Below are positions 1 through 6,451 of a DNA stretch of 10,030 bases, in pieces. The stretch is from contig JBGTBQ010000428.1 of the NCBI GenBank assembly GCA_041749275.1, forward strand, positions 1-10,030, in the 5' to 3' direction. Positions within the stretch are counted from its first letter, which is position 1, and every line of letters begins with the position of its first letter. The notes under the pieces are model-generated. The model was given only the letters and a program-made list of their open reading frames with translations. It was not told the DNA's origin and made no database searches. The translations under genes were made by a program, and so were the position numbers. Origin of the DNA: JBGTBQ01 sp041749275 (GTDB lineage Bacteria > Acidobacteriota > Blastocatellia > Pyrinomonadales > Pyrinomonadaceae).

Positions 1-1
1 C

Positions 2-1702
2 GGCGAAGCGGCGCGCGCGCAGGGGCAGGAGCAGCCCGCGCGGATTCTTCTTGAGGAGACTTTGCGTGATGCGGAGGCGCAGGCGCTCCCGCAGGTGGCC
101 GAGCGCTGCCACACGTCACTCGGTCTCCTCGCCGCCGCGGACGGCGAACCGGAGCGCGCCGAAGGGTTCTTCAAGCAGGCGGTCTCGCTCGTCGAATCCA
201 TCCGCGCGCCGCTGCCGGCTGAAGAGTTTCGCACGGCGTTCATCGCCGACAAGTTGGCGGCCTACGAGGAGCTTATCCGCCTGTGTCTTGCGGACGCGGG
301 CGGCACGCGCGTCGAGGAGGCGCTGGGCTACGTCGAGCGGGCGCGCTCGCGCGCGTTGTCCGAAATGTTGAGCGGCGCTTTGAGTGTCCGTCCGCGACCG
401 CGCGACGAGTTCGAGGCCGAGTTGCTCGCACGGCTTGAAGAGTTGCGCGAAGAATTGAACTGGCTCTACAACCAGATCAATCGCCCGCCGGAGGGCGGCG
501 CCGCGCGCGGCGTCGCGGCGATGAGCGCGCTGCACCACACGGCGCGAGCGCGCGAAGCGAAAATGCTTGAAATCACGCGCCAGCTACAACAGAGGAGTGA
601 TGAAGGCGAAACTATCGGTGTGCTGGGCGCGTCCGGCGTTTTCGCTTTCGGTCATACTTCCCCGCTCGACATCGGCGCGCTCCGGCGCGACCTCGGACGC
701 GACACGGCGCTCATCGAATACACCAGCCTCGGCAGCGAACTGTTCGCGTTCGTCGTGACGGAGGAAGGGATCGAGGTCGTGCGGAACTTGGCGAGCGCGG
801 AAGAGGTTGACGAAGCGCTCGCACAGTTCCGTTTTCAGATCGGCAGCCTGCGTTACGGGGCGAGCGCGATACGCGCGCATCTGGGGCCGCTGGCCGCGCG
901 AACGCGTCACTATCTCGGACGGCTCTATGACCTTCTGCTCCGGCGGGTCGAAGAAAGATTGAGCGCGGTCGAAAAAGACGGCGACGCCCGGCGTCTCGTC
1001 ATTGTGCCGCACCGCGCGCTGCACTACATTCCGTTTCACGCGCTTTACGACGGCGCGGCTTACCTCGTCGAGCGGCGCGAGGTTTCATATACGCCGAGCG
1101 CGGGCGTGCTCCGGCACTGCCTCGCCAGACCTCATAGCTCGTTCGACCATGCGTTACTCGTCGGCGTTGCGGACGACGAGACGCCTCATGTGCGTGAGGA
1201 GGTGGCGGCGCTCGCTCCGCTCTTCACCGCGGCGACCGTGCTTCTCGACGAGGAGGCGACCCTCTCCAGCTTACACGCGCTCGCGCCCGCGGCTGACGTG
1301 CTACATCTCGCCTGCCACGGCGAGTTTCGCCCCGACAACCCGCTCTTCTCAAGCTTGCGGCTCGGCGACGGCTGGCTCACGGTGCGCGACGCATATACGC
1401 TCGATTTCGGCGGCGGTCTGGTCACGCTGTCGGCGTGCGAGACGGGCGTCAGCGCCATTGCGCCCGGCGACGAGTTGATCGGCCTCGTGCGCGGCTTCCT
1501 CTCGACGGGCGCGCCGACGCTCCTCCTGAGCCTCTGGACTGTGGACGACGAGGCGACCGCCGAGTTGATGCGTGACTTCTACGCACACTTGCACGCGGGC
1601 CGGCGACCCGCCGCCGCGCTCCGCGCCGCGCAGTTGCGGCAATTGGAGAAGCAGCCCCACCCTTTTTTCTGGTCGCCGTTCGTGCTTGTAGGACGCTGGT
1701 AA
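2..1702 (+). CDS. TPR-CHAT domain cysteine protease, C-terminal part (5' end outside window)
   Basis: The reading frame is open to the left edge, so the true start lies upstream. The first internal start-like codon is a TTG at 62, which I do not take as the start. The N-terminal part (roughly the first 130 visible codons) is helical with TPR-like Ala/Leu/Glu spacing. A CHAT domain (caspase-like, HetF-associated with TPRs) fills the C-terminal half. The catalytic dyad is visible: His in LHLACHGEF (codon 1316-1318) and Cys in LSACETG (codon 1436-1438). The family-typical tail follows, with GDELIGLVRGFLSTGA, LSLWTVDDEAT and a final FWSPFVLVGRW. Family knowledge: CHAT proteins are clan CD cysteine proteases, often regulated through their TPRs, and some act in defence (Csx29 of the type III-E CRISPR system). 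Partner and substrate here are unknown. No CRISPR or effector gene is visible beside it. The family call is secure; the role is not. Confidence 0.93.
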   Translation, partial: GEAARAQGQEQPARILLEETLRDAEAQALPQVAERCHTSLGLLAAADGEPERAEGFFKQAVSLVESIRAPLPAEEFRTAFIADKLAAYEELIRLCLADAGGTRVEEALGYVERARSRALSEMLSGALSVRPRPRDEFEAELLARLEELREELNWLYNQINRPPEGGAARGVAAMSALHHTARAREAKMLEITRQLQQRSDEGETIGVLGASGVFAFGHTSPLDIGALRRDLGRDTALIEYTSLGSELFAFVVTEEGIEVVRNLASAEEVDEALAQFRFQIGSLRYGASAIRAHLGPLAARTRHYLGRLYDLLLRRVEERLSAVEKDGDARRLVIVPHRALHYIPFHALYDGAAYLVERREVSYTPSAGVLRHCLARPHSSFDHALLVGVADDETPHVREEVAALAPLFTAATVLLDEEATLSSLHALAPAADVLHLACHGEFRPDNPLFSSLRLGDGWLTVRDAYTLDFGGGLVTLSACETGVSAIAPGDELIGLVRGFLSTGAPTLLLSLWTVDDEATAELMRDFYAHLHAGRRPAAALRAAQLRQLEKQPHPFFWSPFVLVGRW

Positions 1703-1705
1703 AGA

Positions 1706-1737
1706 CGACGCACTCCCCGCGATGTCGGATTTTTTTT
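1706..1737 (+). terminator. Possible weak intrinsic terminator after the CHAT gene
   Basis: A short imperfect stem (CGAC+GC at 1706-1711 against GC at 1719-1720 and GTCG at 1724-1727, with a bulge) is followed by eight T at 1730-1737. It starts 4 bases after the CHAT stop codon. The stem is weak, so termination efficiency is uncertain. The T-run could instead be an AT-rich upstream part of the next promoter. Confidence 0.4.
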
Positions 1738-1753
1738 AAGTCTCACCACGCCA

Positions 1754-1785
1754 ATGTATTTTTCCCGCCTCTCGTCGCACTGTTA
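1754..1785 (+). promoter_or_regulatory. Bipartite upstream element, copy A (ATGTATTTT-N14-GCACTGTTA)
   Basis: ATGTATTTT lies at 1754-1762 and GCACTGTTA at 1777-1785, separated by 14 bases. Copies with exactly the same spacing occur at 3668-3699 and 6099-6130. This copy precedes the first exported DUF4214-like gene by about 50 bases and follows a T-rich tract. A promoter, regulator site or start of a structured leader is inferred; the sequence does not decide which. Confidence 0.5.
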
Positions 1786-1835
1786 TTCCGCGGAGTGGCT
1801 CCCCACCAATGAAAAACCGGACTCAAGGAATGACG

Positions 1836-3539
1836 ATGATGAATAGCTTGACTCATAACGAACTTTCTCGCCTATCTCGCACAGCGTTAAGAGGCATCAC
1901 CATGTTGATCGCCCTCTTCGCTTTTTCCGCCGCGGCCTTCGCGCAGCCCAACCCCACGCCAACCGCGACTCCATCTCCGACTCCATCTCCGACGCCGACC
2001 CCATCGCCCACCGCGACGCCCAGCCCGACGCCCACGCCGGGCGCGACGCCCAGCCCGACGCCGGTGCTGAATGAGATCGAGGCCGACCTCGTCGGCGCAG
2101 CGATCAACGGTGTCGTGCCGAAGGGCGACGCCGAATTCTCAATCGAGCCTGAAGGACGTGAGTTCAGGGTGCGCGTTGAGAACATCAACCTCCCGGCAGG
2201 CGCACTGCTCCGCGTGTTCGTTGACAATCAGTTCATCGGCAACATCTCGGTCGCCGCCAACCTGCGGCGGAGCGAACTGAAGCTCAAGACCGAGGACGGC
2301 CAGACCGTCCCGCAGGTCAACCCGCGCACGCGCGTCGTGGTCACGAATCAGGCGGGTGAAACAATCGTCGCCGGCTCGTTCTCCAACATCCCGAATCCCA
2401 ACCCGGAACCCGGCCCGGCGCCGATGCCGACGCCCGACAACAATGGTCGGCTCCGCATCGAATCGCTTCTCGCCGGCGCTCCTCTCAACGGCCTGACGCC
2501 GACGGGCCGCGCACGCTTCCGCAGCGAGCCGGGGCGGCGCGACTTCAACGTCGAGGTCGAGCGCGTCAACCTGCCCGCGGGAACCATCCTCTCCGTCGTC
2601 GTGAACGGCGTAAAGCTCGGCGAGATTGTTCTCTCTCCGACGCTTCGCGGAGAGTTCGAGCGCAATACCAACGACGGGCAGCCGGTGCCGGAAGTGACCA
2701 CGGCCACCTCGGTCGTCGTCACCAACCCGCAGGGTCAGACGATCCTCAGCGGCGGCTTCAACACGGCGGGCCTGCCCGTCGCGCCGGGCAGCAACGTCGT
2801 TGACCAGACCATCTTCTTCGTCGAACAGCAGTATCGAGACTTTCTCGGACGCGAAGCGGACGATAGCGGCCTCGGATTCTGGTCGGCCAACATCGCGGGC
2901 TGCAACGGCGACGCATCTTGCGTCGAGCGCCAGCGCATCAACACGTCGGCGGCCTTCTTCCTCTCCATCGAATTTCAGGAGACGGGCTACATGCTCTATC
3001 GCTTCAACCGCGCGAGTTACGGCGTGATGCCGCGCCGCAACACCTTCCTCGTTGACATGGAGGCGGCGGCGCGCGGCGTCGTCGTCGGCACGGCGGGTTG
3101 GGAGCAGAAGCTCGAAGCGAACAAGCAGGCGGTCGCCGCCGCGTGGGTCGCGCGCACGGAATTTCGCGCGGTGTACGACTCGATGTCGAACGCGCAGTAC
3201 GTTGATGCTCTGTTCAGGAACGCGGGCGTCGTCCCGGCGCAGGCCGAGCGCGAGGCATTGGTCGCGGGCTTGAACGGCGGGGCGGAGACGCGCGCCACCG
3301 TGCTCCGCAAGGTGGCCGACAATGCCGAGATCAGACGGAAGGAGTCGAACGCGGCCTTCGTCCTGATGCAATATTTCGGCTACCTGCAACGCAACGCCGA
3401 CGAAGGCTCGGACACGAACATGGACGGCTTTAACTACTGGCTCGACAAGCTCAACCAATTCGGCGGCGACTACAACCGCGCCGAACTGGTGCGAGCCTTT
3501 ATCTCGTCAATCGAGTACCGCGAGCGCTTCAACCGCTAG
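1836..3539 (+). CDS. Exported protein with Pro/Thr linker, two ~104-residue repeats and C-terminal DUF4214-like module
   Basis: The ATG at 1836 is preferred because AAGGA at 1825-1829 sits 6 bases before it. An in-frame ATG at 1809 would add nine residues but has only GGAG at 13 bases, and ATG 1839 is also possible. Residues 22-36 form a hydrophobic signal-peptide core ending in AAAFA, with likely cleavage before QPNPTP. A Pro/Thr/Ser linker covers residues 37-77. Two homologous segments follow (about 80-183 and 205-308), each with an NLPAG motif, a VVVTN motif and a final GxF. A Pro/Asn/Glu-rich spacer separates them. Residues 322-567 match the C-terminus of the downstream protease. This module has a DUF4214-like start (FVEQQYRDFLGR..), a Cys pair C356/C362 and a DxNxDG loop at D526/N528/D530. 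No catalytic motif was seen. A surface or extracellular structural or binding role is inferred. A 23-bp hairpin follows the stop codon. Confidence 0.88.
   Translation: MMNSLTHNELSRLSRTALRGITMLIALFAFSAAAFAQPNPTPTATPSPTPSPTPTPSPTATPSPTPTPGATPSPTPVLNEIEADLVGAAINGVVPKGDAEFSIEPEGREFRVRVENINLPAGALLRVFVDNQFIGNISVAANLRRSELKLKTEDGQTVPQVNPRTRVVVTNQAGETIVAGSFSNIPNPNPEPGPAPMPTPDNNGRLRIESLLAGAPLNGLTPTGRARFRSEPGRRDFNVEVERVNLPAGTILSVVVNGVKLGEIVLSPTLRGEFERNTNDGQPVPEVTTATSVVVTNPQGQTILSGGFNTAGLPVAPGSNVVDQTIFFVEQQYRDFLGREADDSGLGFWSANIAGCNGDASCVERQRINTSAAFFLSIEFQETGYMLYRFNRASYGVMPRRNTFLVDMEAAARGVVVGTAGWEQKLEANKQAVAAAWVARTEFRAVYDSMSNAQYVDALFRNAGVVPAQAEREALVAGLNGGAETRATVLRKVADNAEIRRKESNAAFVLMQYFGYLQRNADEGSDTNMDGFNYWLDKLNQFGGDYNRAELVRAFISSIEYRERFNR
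1944..2066 (+). repeat. Pro/Thr/Ser low-complexity coding repeat (linker)
   Basis: Degenerate six-base units such as CCGACT, CCATCT, CCGACG and CCCACG encode about 41 residues of (P-T/S)n directly after the signal peptide. The tract probably forms an extended spacer, possibly O-glycosylated, that holds the folded domains away from the membrane or cell surface. Such tracts can vary in length between strains. Confidence 0.8.
2073..2384 (+). repeat. First copy of internal ~104-residue domain duplication
   Basis: This segment encodes IEADLVGAAINGVVP... to ...VVVTNQAGETIVAGSF and aligns along its length with 2448-2759 (LRIESLLAGAPLNGLTP... to ...VVVTNPQGQTILSGGF). Shared landmarks in order are a GAxxNG motif, an EPxxRxF motif, NLPAG, a short GxI strand, a DGQxVP motif and VVVTN. 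The alternating hydrophobic pattern suggests a beta-sandwich fold. I do not recognise a named family. Confidence 0.75.
2448..2759 (+). repeat. Second copy of internal ~104-residue domain duplication
   Basis: This is the partner of 2073-2384, with the same order of motifs and no gaps apparent by eye. The copies are clearly diverged in both protein and DNA, so the duplication is old and probably under selection for two domains. Confidence 0.75.
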
Positions 3540-3563
3540 GCCGAGCGCCGGCGGCCTCGAACA

Positions 3564-3613
3564 GCGAAAGGTGAAACCGAAGAGAGCACTCTCTCTTCGG
3601 TTTCACCTTTCGC
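3564..3613 (+). terminator. 23-bp perfect hairpin after the exported-protein gene
   Basis: The arm at 3564-3586 is the exact reverse complement of 3591-3613, with a four-base loop CACT. It begins 24 bases after the stop codon. Its position and strength fit a transcription terminator or 3'-end stabilising structure. No T-run follows (CCCCTTTATA), so it is not a canonical intrinsic terminator. Confidence 0.75.
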
Positions 3614-3667
3614 CCCTTTATACTTCCTCCAGCGCGGTGTGTCGGACGCCTAAAAATTATCGCTGCC

Positions 3668-3699
3668 ATGTATTTTCGCTGACGAGCCGGGCACTGTTA
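3668..3699 (+). promoter_or_regulatory. Bipartite upstream element, copy B (ATGTATTTT-N14-GCACTGTTA)
   Basis: ATGTATTTT lies at 3668-3676 and GCACTGTTA at 3691-3699, with the same N14 spacing as copy A. An AT-rich tract (TAAAAATTAT) lies just upstream. GCACTGTTA continues into a small stem, TTACC-GAG-GGTAA (3697-3709). The protease start codon is about 130 bases downstream, so a transcript starting near here would carry a substantial 5' leader. Confidence 0.5.
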
Positions 3700-3828
3700 C
3701 CGAGGGTAATCAGCATCAAAAGCATTCGACTCGTAAACCGATGGAAAGAGCCATTGATACGGGCAGCGCCCGCCGCCCTGAGCGTGCTTCGCGGGTGAAG
3801 AGCCGCCCTGCTTAAGGAATCTCCTCAG

Positions 3829-5934
3829 ATGTACCGCACTTTTTCAAGCACTGTTGTCATCCTCGGCCTTGCTCTGGTGATTCTCTCCGGTAGCCTTCCA
3901 TTCAATAGTGCGTCGCTGGCGGCGCGCCGTTCCGACGAGGATGTCTTCGTCCCCGGTGAGGTCAACGTCAAGCTCAGAAACGCTTCCGACCTCGCGGCGG
4001 TGGCCGCGCAATTCAATCTCGCCCCACAGCCCATCGAGCAGTTCGGCTCGCGCCCGATCTTTCGTCTCCGTATCACGGATGGCGTCCGCGCGCCGGAAAA
4101 AGCGGCGGCGCTAAGGACGGATATCGCGCGCGTCGAACTAGCCGAGCCGAATTATGTGGCCGGCCCGCCGGAAGGCAGCGGCGCGTCGTGGAGCATCGGG
4201 GCGTCGTGGAGCATCGGCGGCAGCATGGGCGATTACGTCGCGCAATGGGCGCCGGGAACGATGCACCTCATGGAAGCACATCGCGTTCGGCGCGGCGCGG
4301 GCGTGATCGTCGCCGTGCTCGATACGGGCGTTGACCGCCGCCATCCGGCGCTCGCCGGGCGGATGCTCGCCGGCTTCGACTTCGTGGACAATGATTCCGA
4401 CCCAAGCGAAGAAGGAAGCGTCGTCGAAGGCCCCTATGGTCATGGGACGCATGTCGCCGGCCTCGTCGCGCTGGCCGCGCCGGAGGCGAAAATCCTTCCC
4501 ATCCGCGTCCTCGACCGCCGCGGCGTCGGCAACATGTGGGTGCTCTCCGAGGCCATTCGCTACGCGCTCGACCCGGACAACGACCCCGCGAGCGACGACG
4601 GGGCCGACATCATCAACCTGAGCCTCGCCACGCCCGTTCGATCCGAGTTACTCAAACAACTCATCGGCGAGGCATGTGGCGACTCGGACCCGGATCACGA
4701 GTCCCCGGTTCCAGTTCCGACGCCGGGCGTCCCGAACCGGGATGTGATGGTCATCGCGGCGGCGGGCAACGACGGCGCGGGAGCGAATCAGCAGATGTAT
4801 CCGGCAGCCGAGAGGGGCGTGGAAGGTCTGCTCTCGGTCGGTGCGAGCACGCGACAGGACACACTCGCAACCTTTTCACAGCACGCCTCTTGGGTGAGGG
4901 TGCTCGCCCCCGGCGAGGGCATCCTGAGCAGCGTGCCCGGCGGAAACCCGAACGGCGATTTCGGCACGTGGCGAGGCACCTCGATGGCCGCGCCGCTCGT
5001 CGCGGGAACGGCGGCTTTGCTGCGCTCGGCGGTTCCCGAATACCACCCGGACGCGATTGAAGAGAACATCCGCGACTTTAGCACGAGAATCGAGGCGCGG
5101 GACGTTGACCGGCGCGTTGACGCGGCGGCGGCAATGCAGGGACTCGTTCGGGGCTGGCCCGGCTTCATGCTTAACCCCACGGATGAAACTGCGTTCTTCG
5201 TCCGCCAGCACTACCTCGATTTTCTCAATCGCGCGCCCGACGCCGCGGGCCTCCAATTCTGGTCGGACGGAATCGCGGCGTGCGGCGCCAACGCGCAGTG
5301 CGCGGAGGTCAAGCGGATAGACACGTCGGCGGCCTTCTTCCTCTCCATCGAGTTTCAGGAGACCGGCTATCTGCTTCACCGCATGAACGTGGCTTCCTAC
5401 GGCCAGATGCCGCGTTATGCGAAGTTCATGCCCGATACGCAAATGCTCGGACAGGGATTGGTCGTCGGCACGCCCGGCTGGGAGGAGCAACTCGAACGGA
5501 ACAAGCGCGCGTTCGCCCTCACTTGGATCGGGCGTCCTGAGTTTACGAATGCCAATGCTTTTCCCGTCGGAATGTCGCCTGCCGCATTCGTCAACAAGCT
5601 GTTTGCGAATGCGAGCATCGTTCCGTCCGAACCGGAGCGCAGTGCGCTCATTGCCGAACTCACGGCTGACAACACTCCGCGCGGACGCGCCACGGTGCTA
5701 CTCAAGGTTGCCGCGCATCCTTCTCTGGTTGAACGGGAAAGGAATCGCGCATTCGTGTTGATGCAATACTTCGGGTACCTGCGGCGCAACCCGGACGAGG
5801 GACCGGACGCGAACATGGATGGCTTCAACTTCTGGCTCGACAAGCTCAACCAGTTCGGTGGCGATTATCGCCGCGCGGAGATGGTGAAGGCATTTATCTC
5901 CGCAATCGAATACAGGCAGCGATTCGGGCAATAG
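3829..5934 (+). CDS. Exported subtilisin-like (S8) serine protease with C-terminal DUF4214-like module
   Basis: ATG 3829 has AAGGA at 3814-3818 with a 10-base spacer. Residues 9-24 are a hydrophobic signal-peptide core. Residues 38-110 resemble the prodomain of fervidolysin-type subtilases (FVPGEVNVKL... to ...AEPNYV). The catalytic domain (about 136-440) has the full triad: Asp165 in VAVLDTGVD, His205 in GHGTHVAG and Ser385 in RGTSMAAP. The oxyanion Asn314 lies in AAAGND. A Pro-rich insert lies at 286-303. Residues 452-701 are the same module as the end of the upstream gene, with Cys485/Cys491 and a DxNxDG loop at D660/N662/D664. The protein is probably secreted or surface-bound and active after prodomain removal; its substrate is unknown. 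An 18-bp tandem duplication between prodomain and catalytic domain repeats ASWSIG. A 5' leader with copy B and a 3' hairpin suggest a separate transcript. Confidence 0.95.
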   Translation: MYRTFSSTVVILGLALVILSGSLPFNSASLAARRSDEDVFVPGEVNVKLRNASDLAAVAAQFNLAPQPIEQFGSRPIFRLRITDGVRAPEKAAALRTDIARVELAEPNYVAGPPEGSGASWSIGASWSIGGSMGDYVAQWAPGTMHLMEAHRVRRGAGVIVAVLDTGVDRRHPALAGRMLAGFDFVDNDSDPSEEGSVVEGPYGHGTHVAGLVALAAPEAKILPIRVLDRRGVGNMWVLSEAIRYALDPDNDPASDDGADIINLSLATPVRSELLKQLIGEACGDSDPDHESPVPVPTPGVPNRDVMVIAAAGNDGAGANQQMYPAAERGVEGLLSVGASTRQDTLATFSQHASWVRVLAPGEGILSSVPGGNPNGDFGTWRGTSMAAPLVAGTAALLRSAVPEYHPDAIEENIRDFSTRIEARDVDRRVDAAAAMQGLVRGWPGFMLNPTDETAFFVRQHYLDFLNRAPDAAGLQFWSDGIAACGANAQCAEVKRIDTSAAFFLSIEFQETGYLLHRMNVASYGQMPRYAKFMPDTQMLGQGLVVGTPGWEEQLERNKRAFALTWIGRPEFTNANAFPVGMSPAAFVNKLFANASIVPSEPERSALIAELTADNTPRGRATVLLKVAAHPSLVERERNRAFVLMQYFGYLRRNPDEGPDANMDGFNFWLDKLNQFGGDYRRAEMVKAFISAIEYRQRFGQ
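4183..4218 (+). repeat. 18-bp tandem duplication within the protease gene
   Basis: The unit at 4183-4200 is repeated at 4201-4218 with a single difference in the last base. In frame it doubles the peptide ASWSIG in the linker between the prodomain and the catalytic domain. It looks like a recent slippage duplication that keeps the frame. Confidence 0.85.
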
Positions 5935-5985
5935 TCGGCTCTCCTCACAGCCCGCCGGAATAACTTAGAGCAATTTGCGATTGGG

Positions 5986-6014
5986 TGTACGGCAGACTGT
6001 GAGTCTGCCGTACA
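5986..6014 (+). terminator. 13-bp perfect hairpin downstream of the protease gene
   Basis: TGTACGGCAGACT (5986-5998) pairs perfectly with 6002-6014 around a three-base loop. It starts about 50 bases after the protease stop codon and no T-run follows. It could be a terminator or a dispersed REP-like palindrome; its short compact form fits either. Confidence 0.55.
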
Positions 6015-6086
6015 TTCAAAAGCAAACCGCTCTAAACACGATGGCGATGGGTCAAGAGGTCTTCCGTATCGCTCAAGCAGTAGAAA

Positions 6087-6416
6087 TTATTTTTCGATAT
6101 GTATTTTTCCAACCCCGCCTCGCACTGTCACTTCGTCATCACCTTCGCCGGCAGTATTACCGAAGGTCTCGCCACGATGCGTCAATGGGGCTAAGGCGTG
6201 GACACGAGGAAAAGGCTGCCGGTGAAAGAGTAGATGCCAAATGGAGGGCGCTCCGTCACGGGGAGATCGGGGCGTCCCTCCAAATATTTCCCGTCCTTCC
6301 GCTATCGCCGACAAGTGACCGTCGAAGCTGAGGGGAATGCACTCCAGCACCTCGTCGCCTCGCTTTTTCACCAAGCCGTATCCTATTTCGACAGCCGGGT
6401 TGCTCTCGCTCTTCAC
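6087..6416 (-). CDS. Doubtful small hypothetical protein downstream of the PilT-like gene
   Basis: A minus-strand frame of 109 codons begins with GTG at 6416, 35 bases after the stop codon of the PilT-like gene and on the same strand. The first ~45 residues (VKSESNPAVEIGYGLVKKRG...) have fairly GC-biased third positions and look protein-like. The remainder is Pro/His/Arg-rich and less convincing. No clear Shine-Dalgarno precedes the GTG. Its 3' end contains copy C of the repeated bipartite element, which argues that at least that part is not under protein-level selection. I recognise no family. It may be a real small gene, a remnant or a chance frame. Confidence 0.22.
   Translation of the reverse strand: MKSESNPAVEIGYGLVKKRGDEVLECIPLSFDGHLSAIAEGREIFGGTPRSPRDGAPSIWHLLFHRQPFPRVHALAPLTHRGETFGNTAGEGDDEVTVRGGVGKIHIEK
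6099..6130 (+). promoter_or_regulatory. Bipartite element, copy C (ATGTATTTT-N14-GCACTGTCA)
   Basis: ATGTATTTT lies at 6099-6107 and GCACTGTCA at 6122-6130, with the same 14-base spacing as copies A and B and one mismatch in the second box. A second tract at 6150-6167 (GGCAGTATTACCGAAGGT) resembles copy B's 3690-3707 at 15 of 18 positions. Unlike A and B, no clear plus-strand gene lies downstream. Confidence 0.45.
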
Positions 6417-6451
6417 CCACTGATCGCCTGCCGTCGCACCTTTACGGGTGT

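Larger units (their letters stand above)
5935..6451. other. 517-base gene-poor region between convergent protease and PilT-like genes
   Basis: It holds the 13-bp hairpin (5986-6014), an AT-rich tract around 6085-6108, copy C of the bipartite element (6099-6130) and the doubtful minus-strand frame. No convincing plus-strand gene follows copy C. The plus-strand frames at 5975-6331 and 6234-6569 have no recognisable content, and the latter runs into the PilT-like gene. The stretch could be decayed coding sequence or a non-coding RNA locus. Confidence 0.5.

Noticed and set aside
2139..3458. Long minus-strand frame of 439 codons opposite the exported-protein gene
   Set aside because: It is antisense to a gene with a signal peptide, internal repeats and a recognised C-terminal module. 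Its composition is Arg/Val/Asp-rich, typical of the complement of GC-rich coding DNA, and it has no recognisable domain.
3691..3745. Possible c-di-GMP (GEMM-I) riboswitch in the protease leader, prompted by GCAC, CATCAAAAGC and AAACCGATGG
   Set aside because: The paired GGGCAAACC and GGACGCAAAGCC-type core of that class is absent and the spacing is too short for its two stems. Only loose similarity remains.
3571..3798. Plus-strand frame of 75 codons in the protease leader
   Set aside because: It starts inside the 23-bp hairpin, lies over the repeated regulatory element and has no recognisable content or ribosome binding site.
2..5934. CHAT protease plus subtilisin read as a gasdermin-like or CRISPR-linked defence operon
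   Set aside because: The subtilisin and its neighbour have signal peptides and so act outside the cytoplasm. Hairpins and separate leaders divide the genes, and no gasdermin-like pore former, Cas gene or CRISPR repeat is visible.
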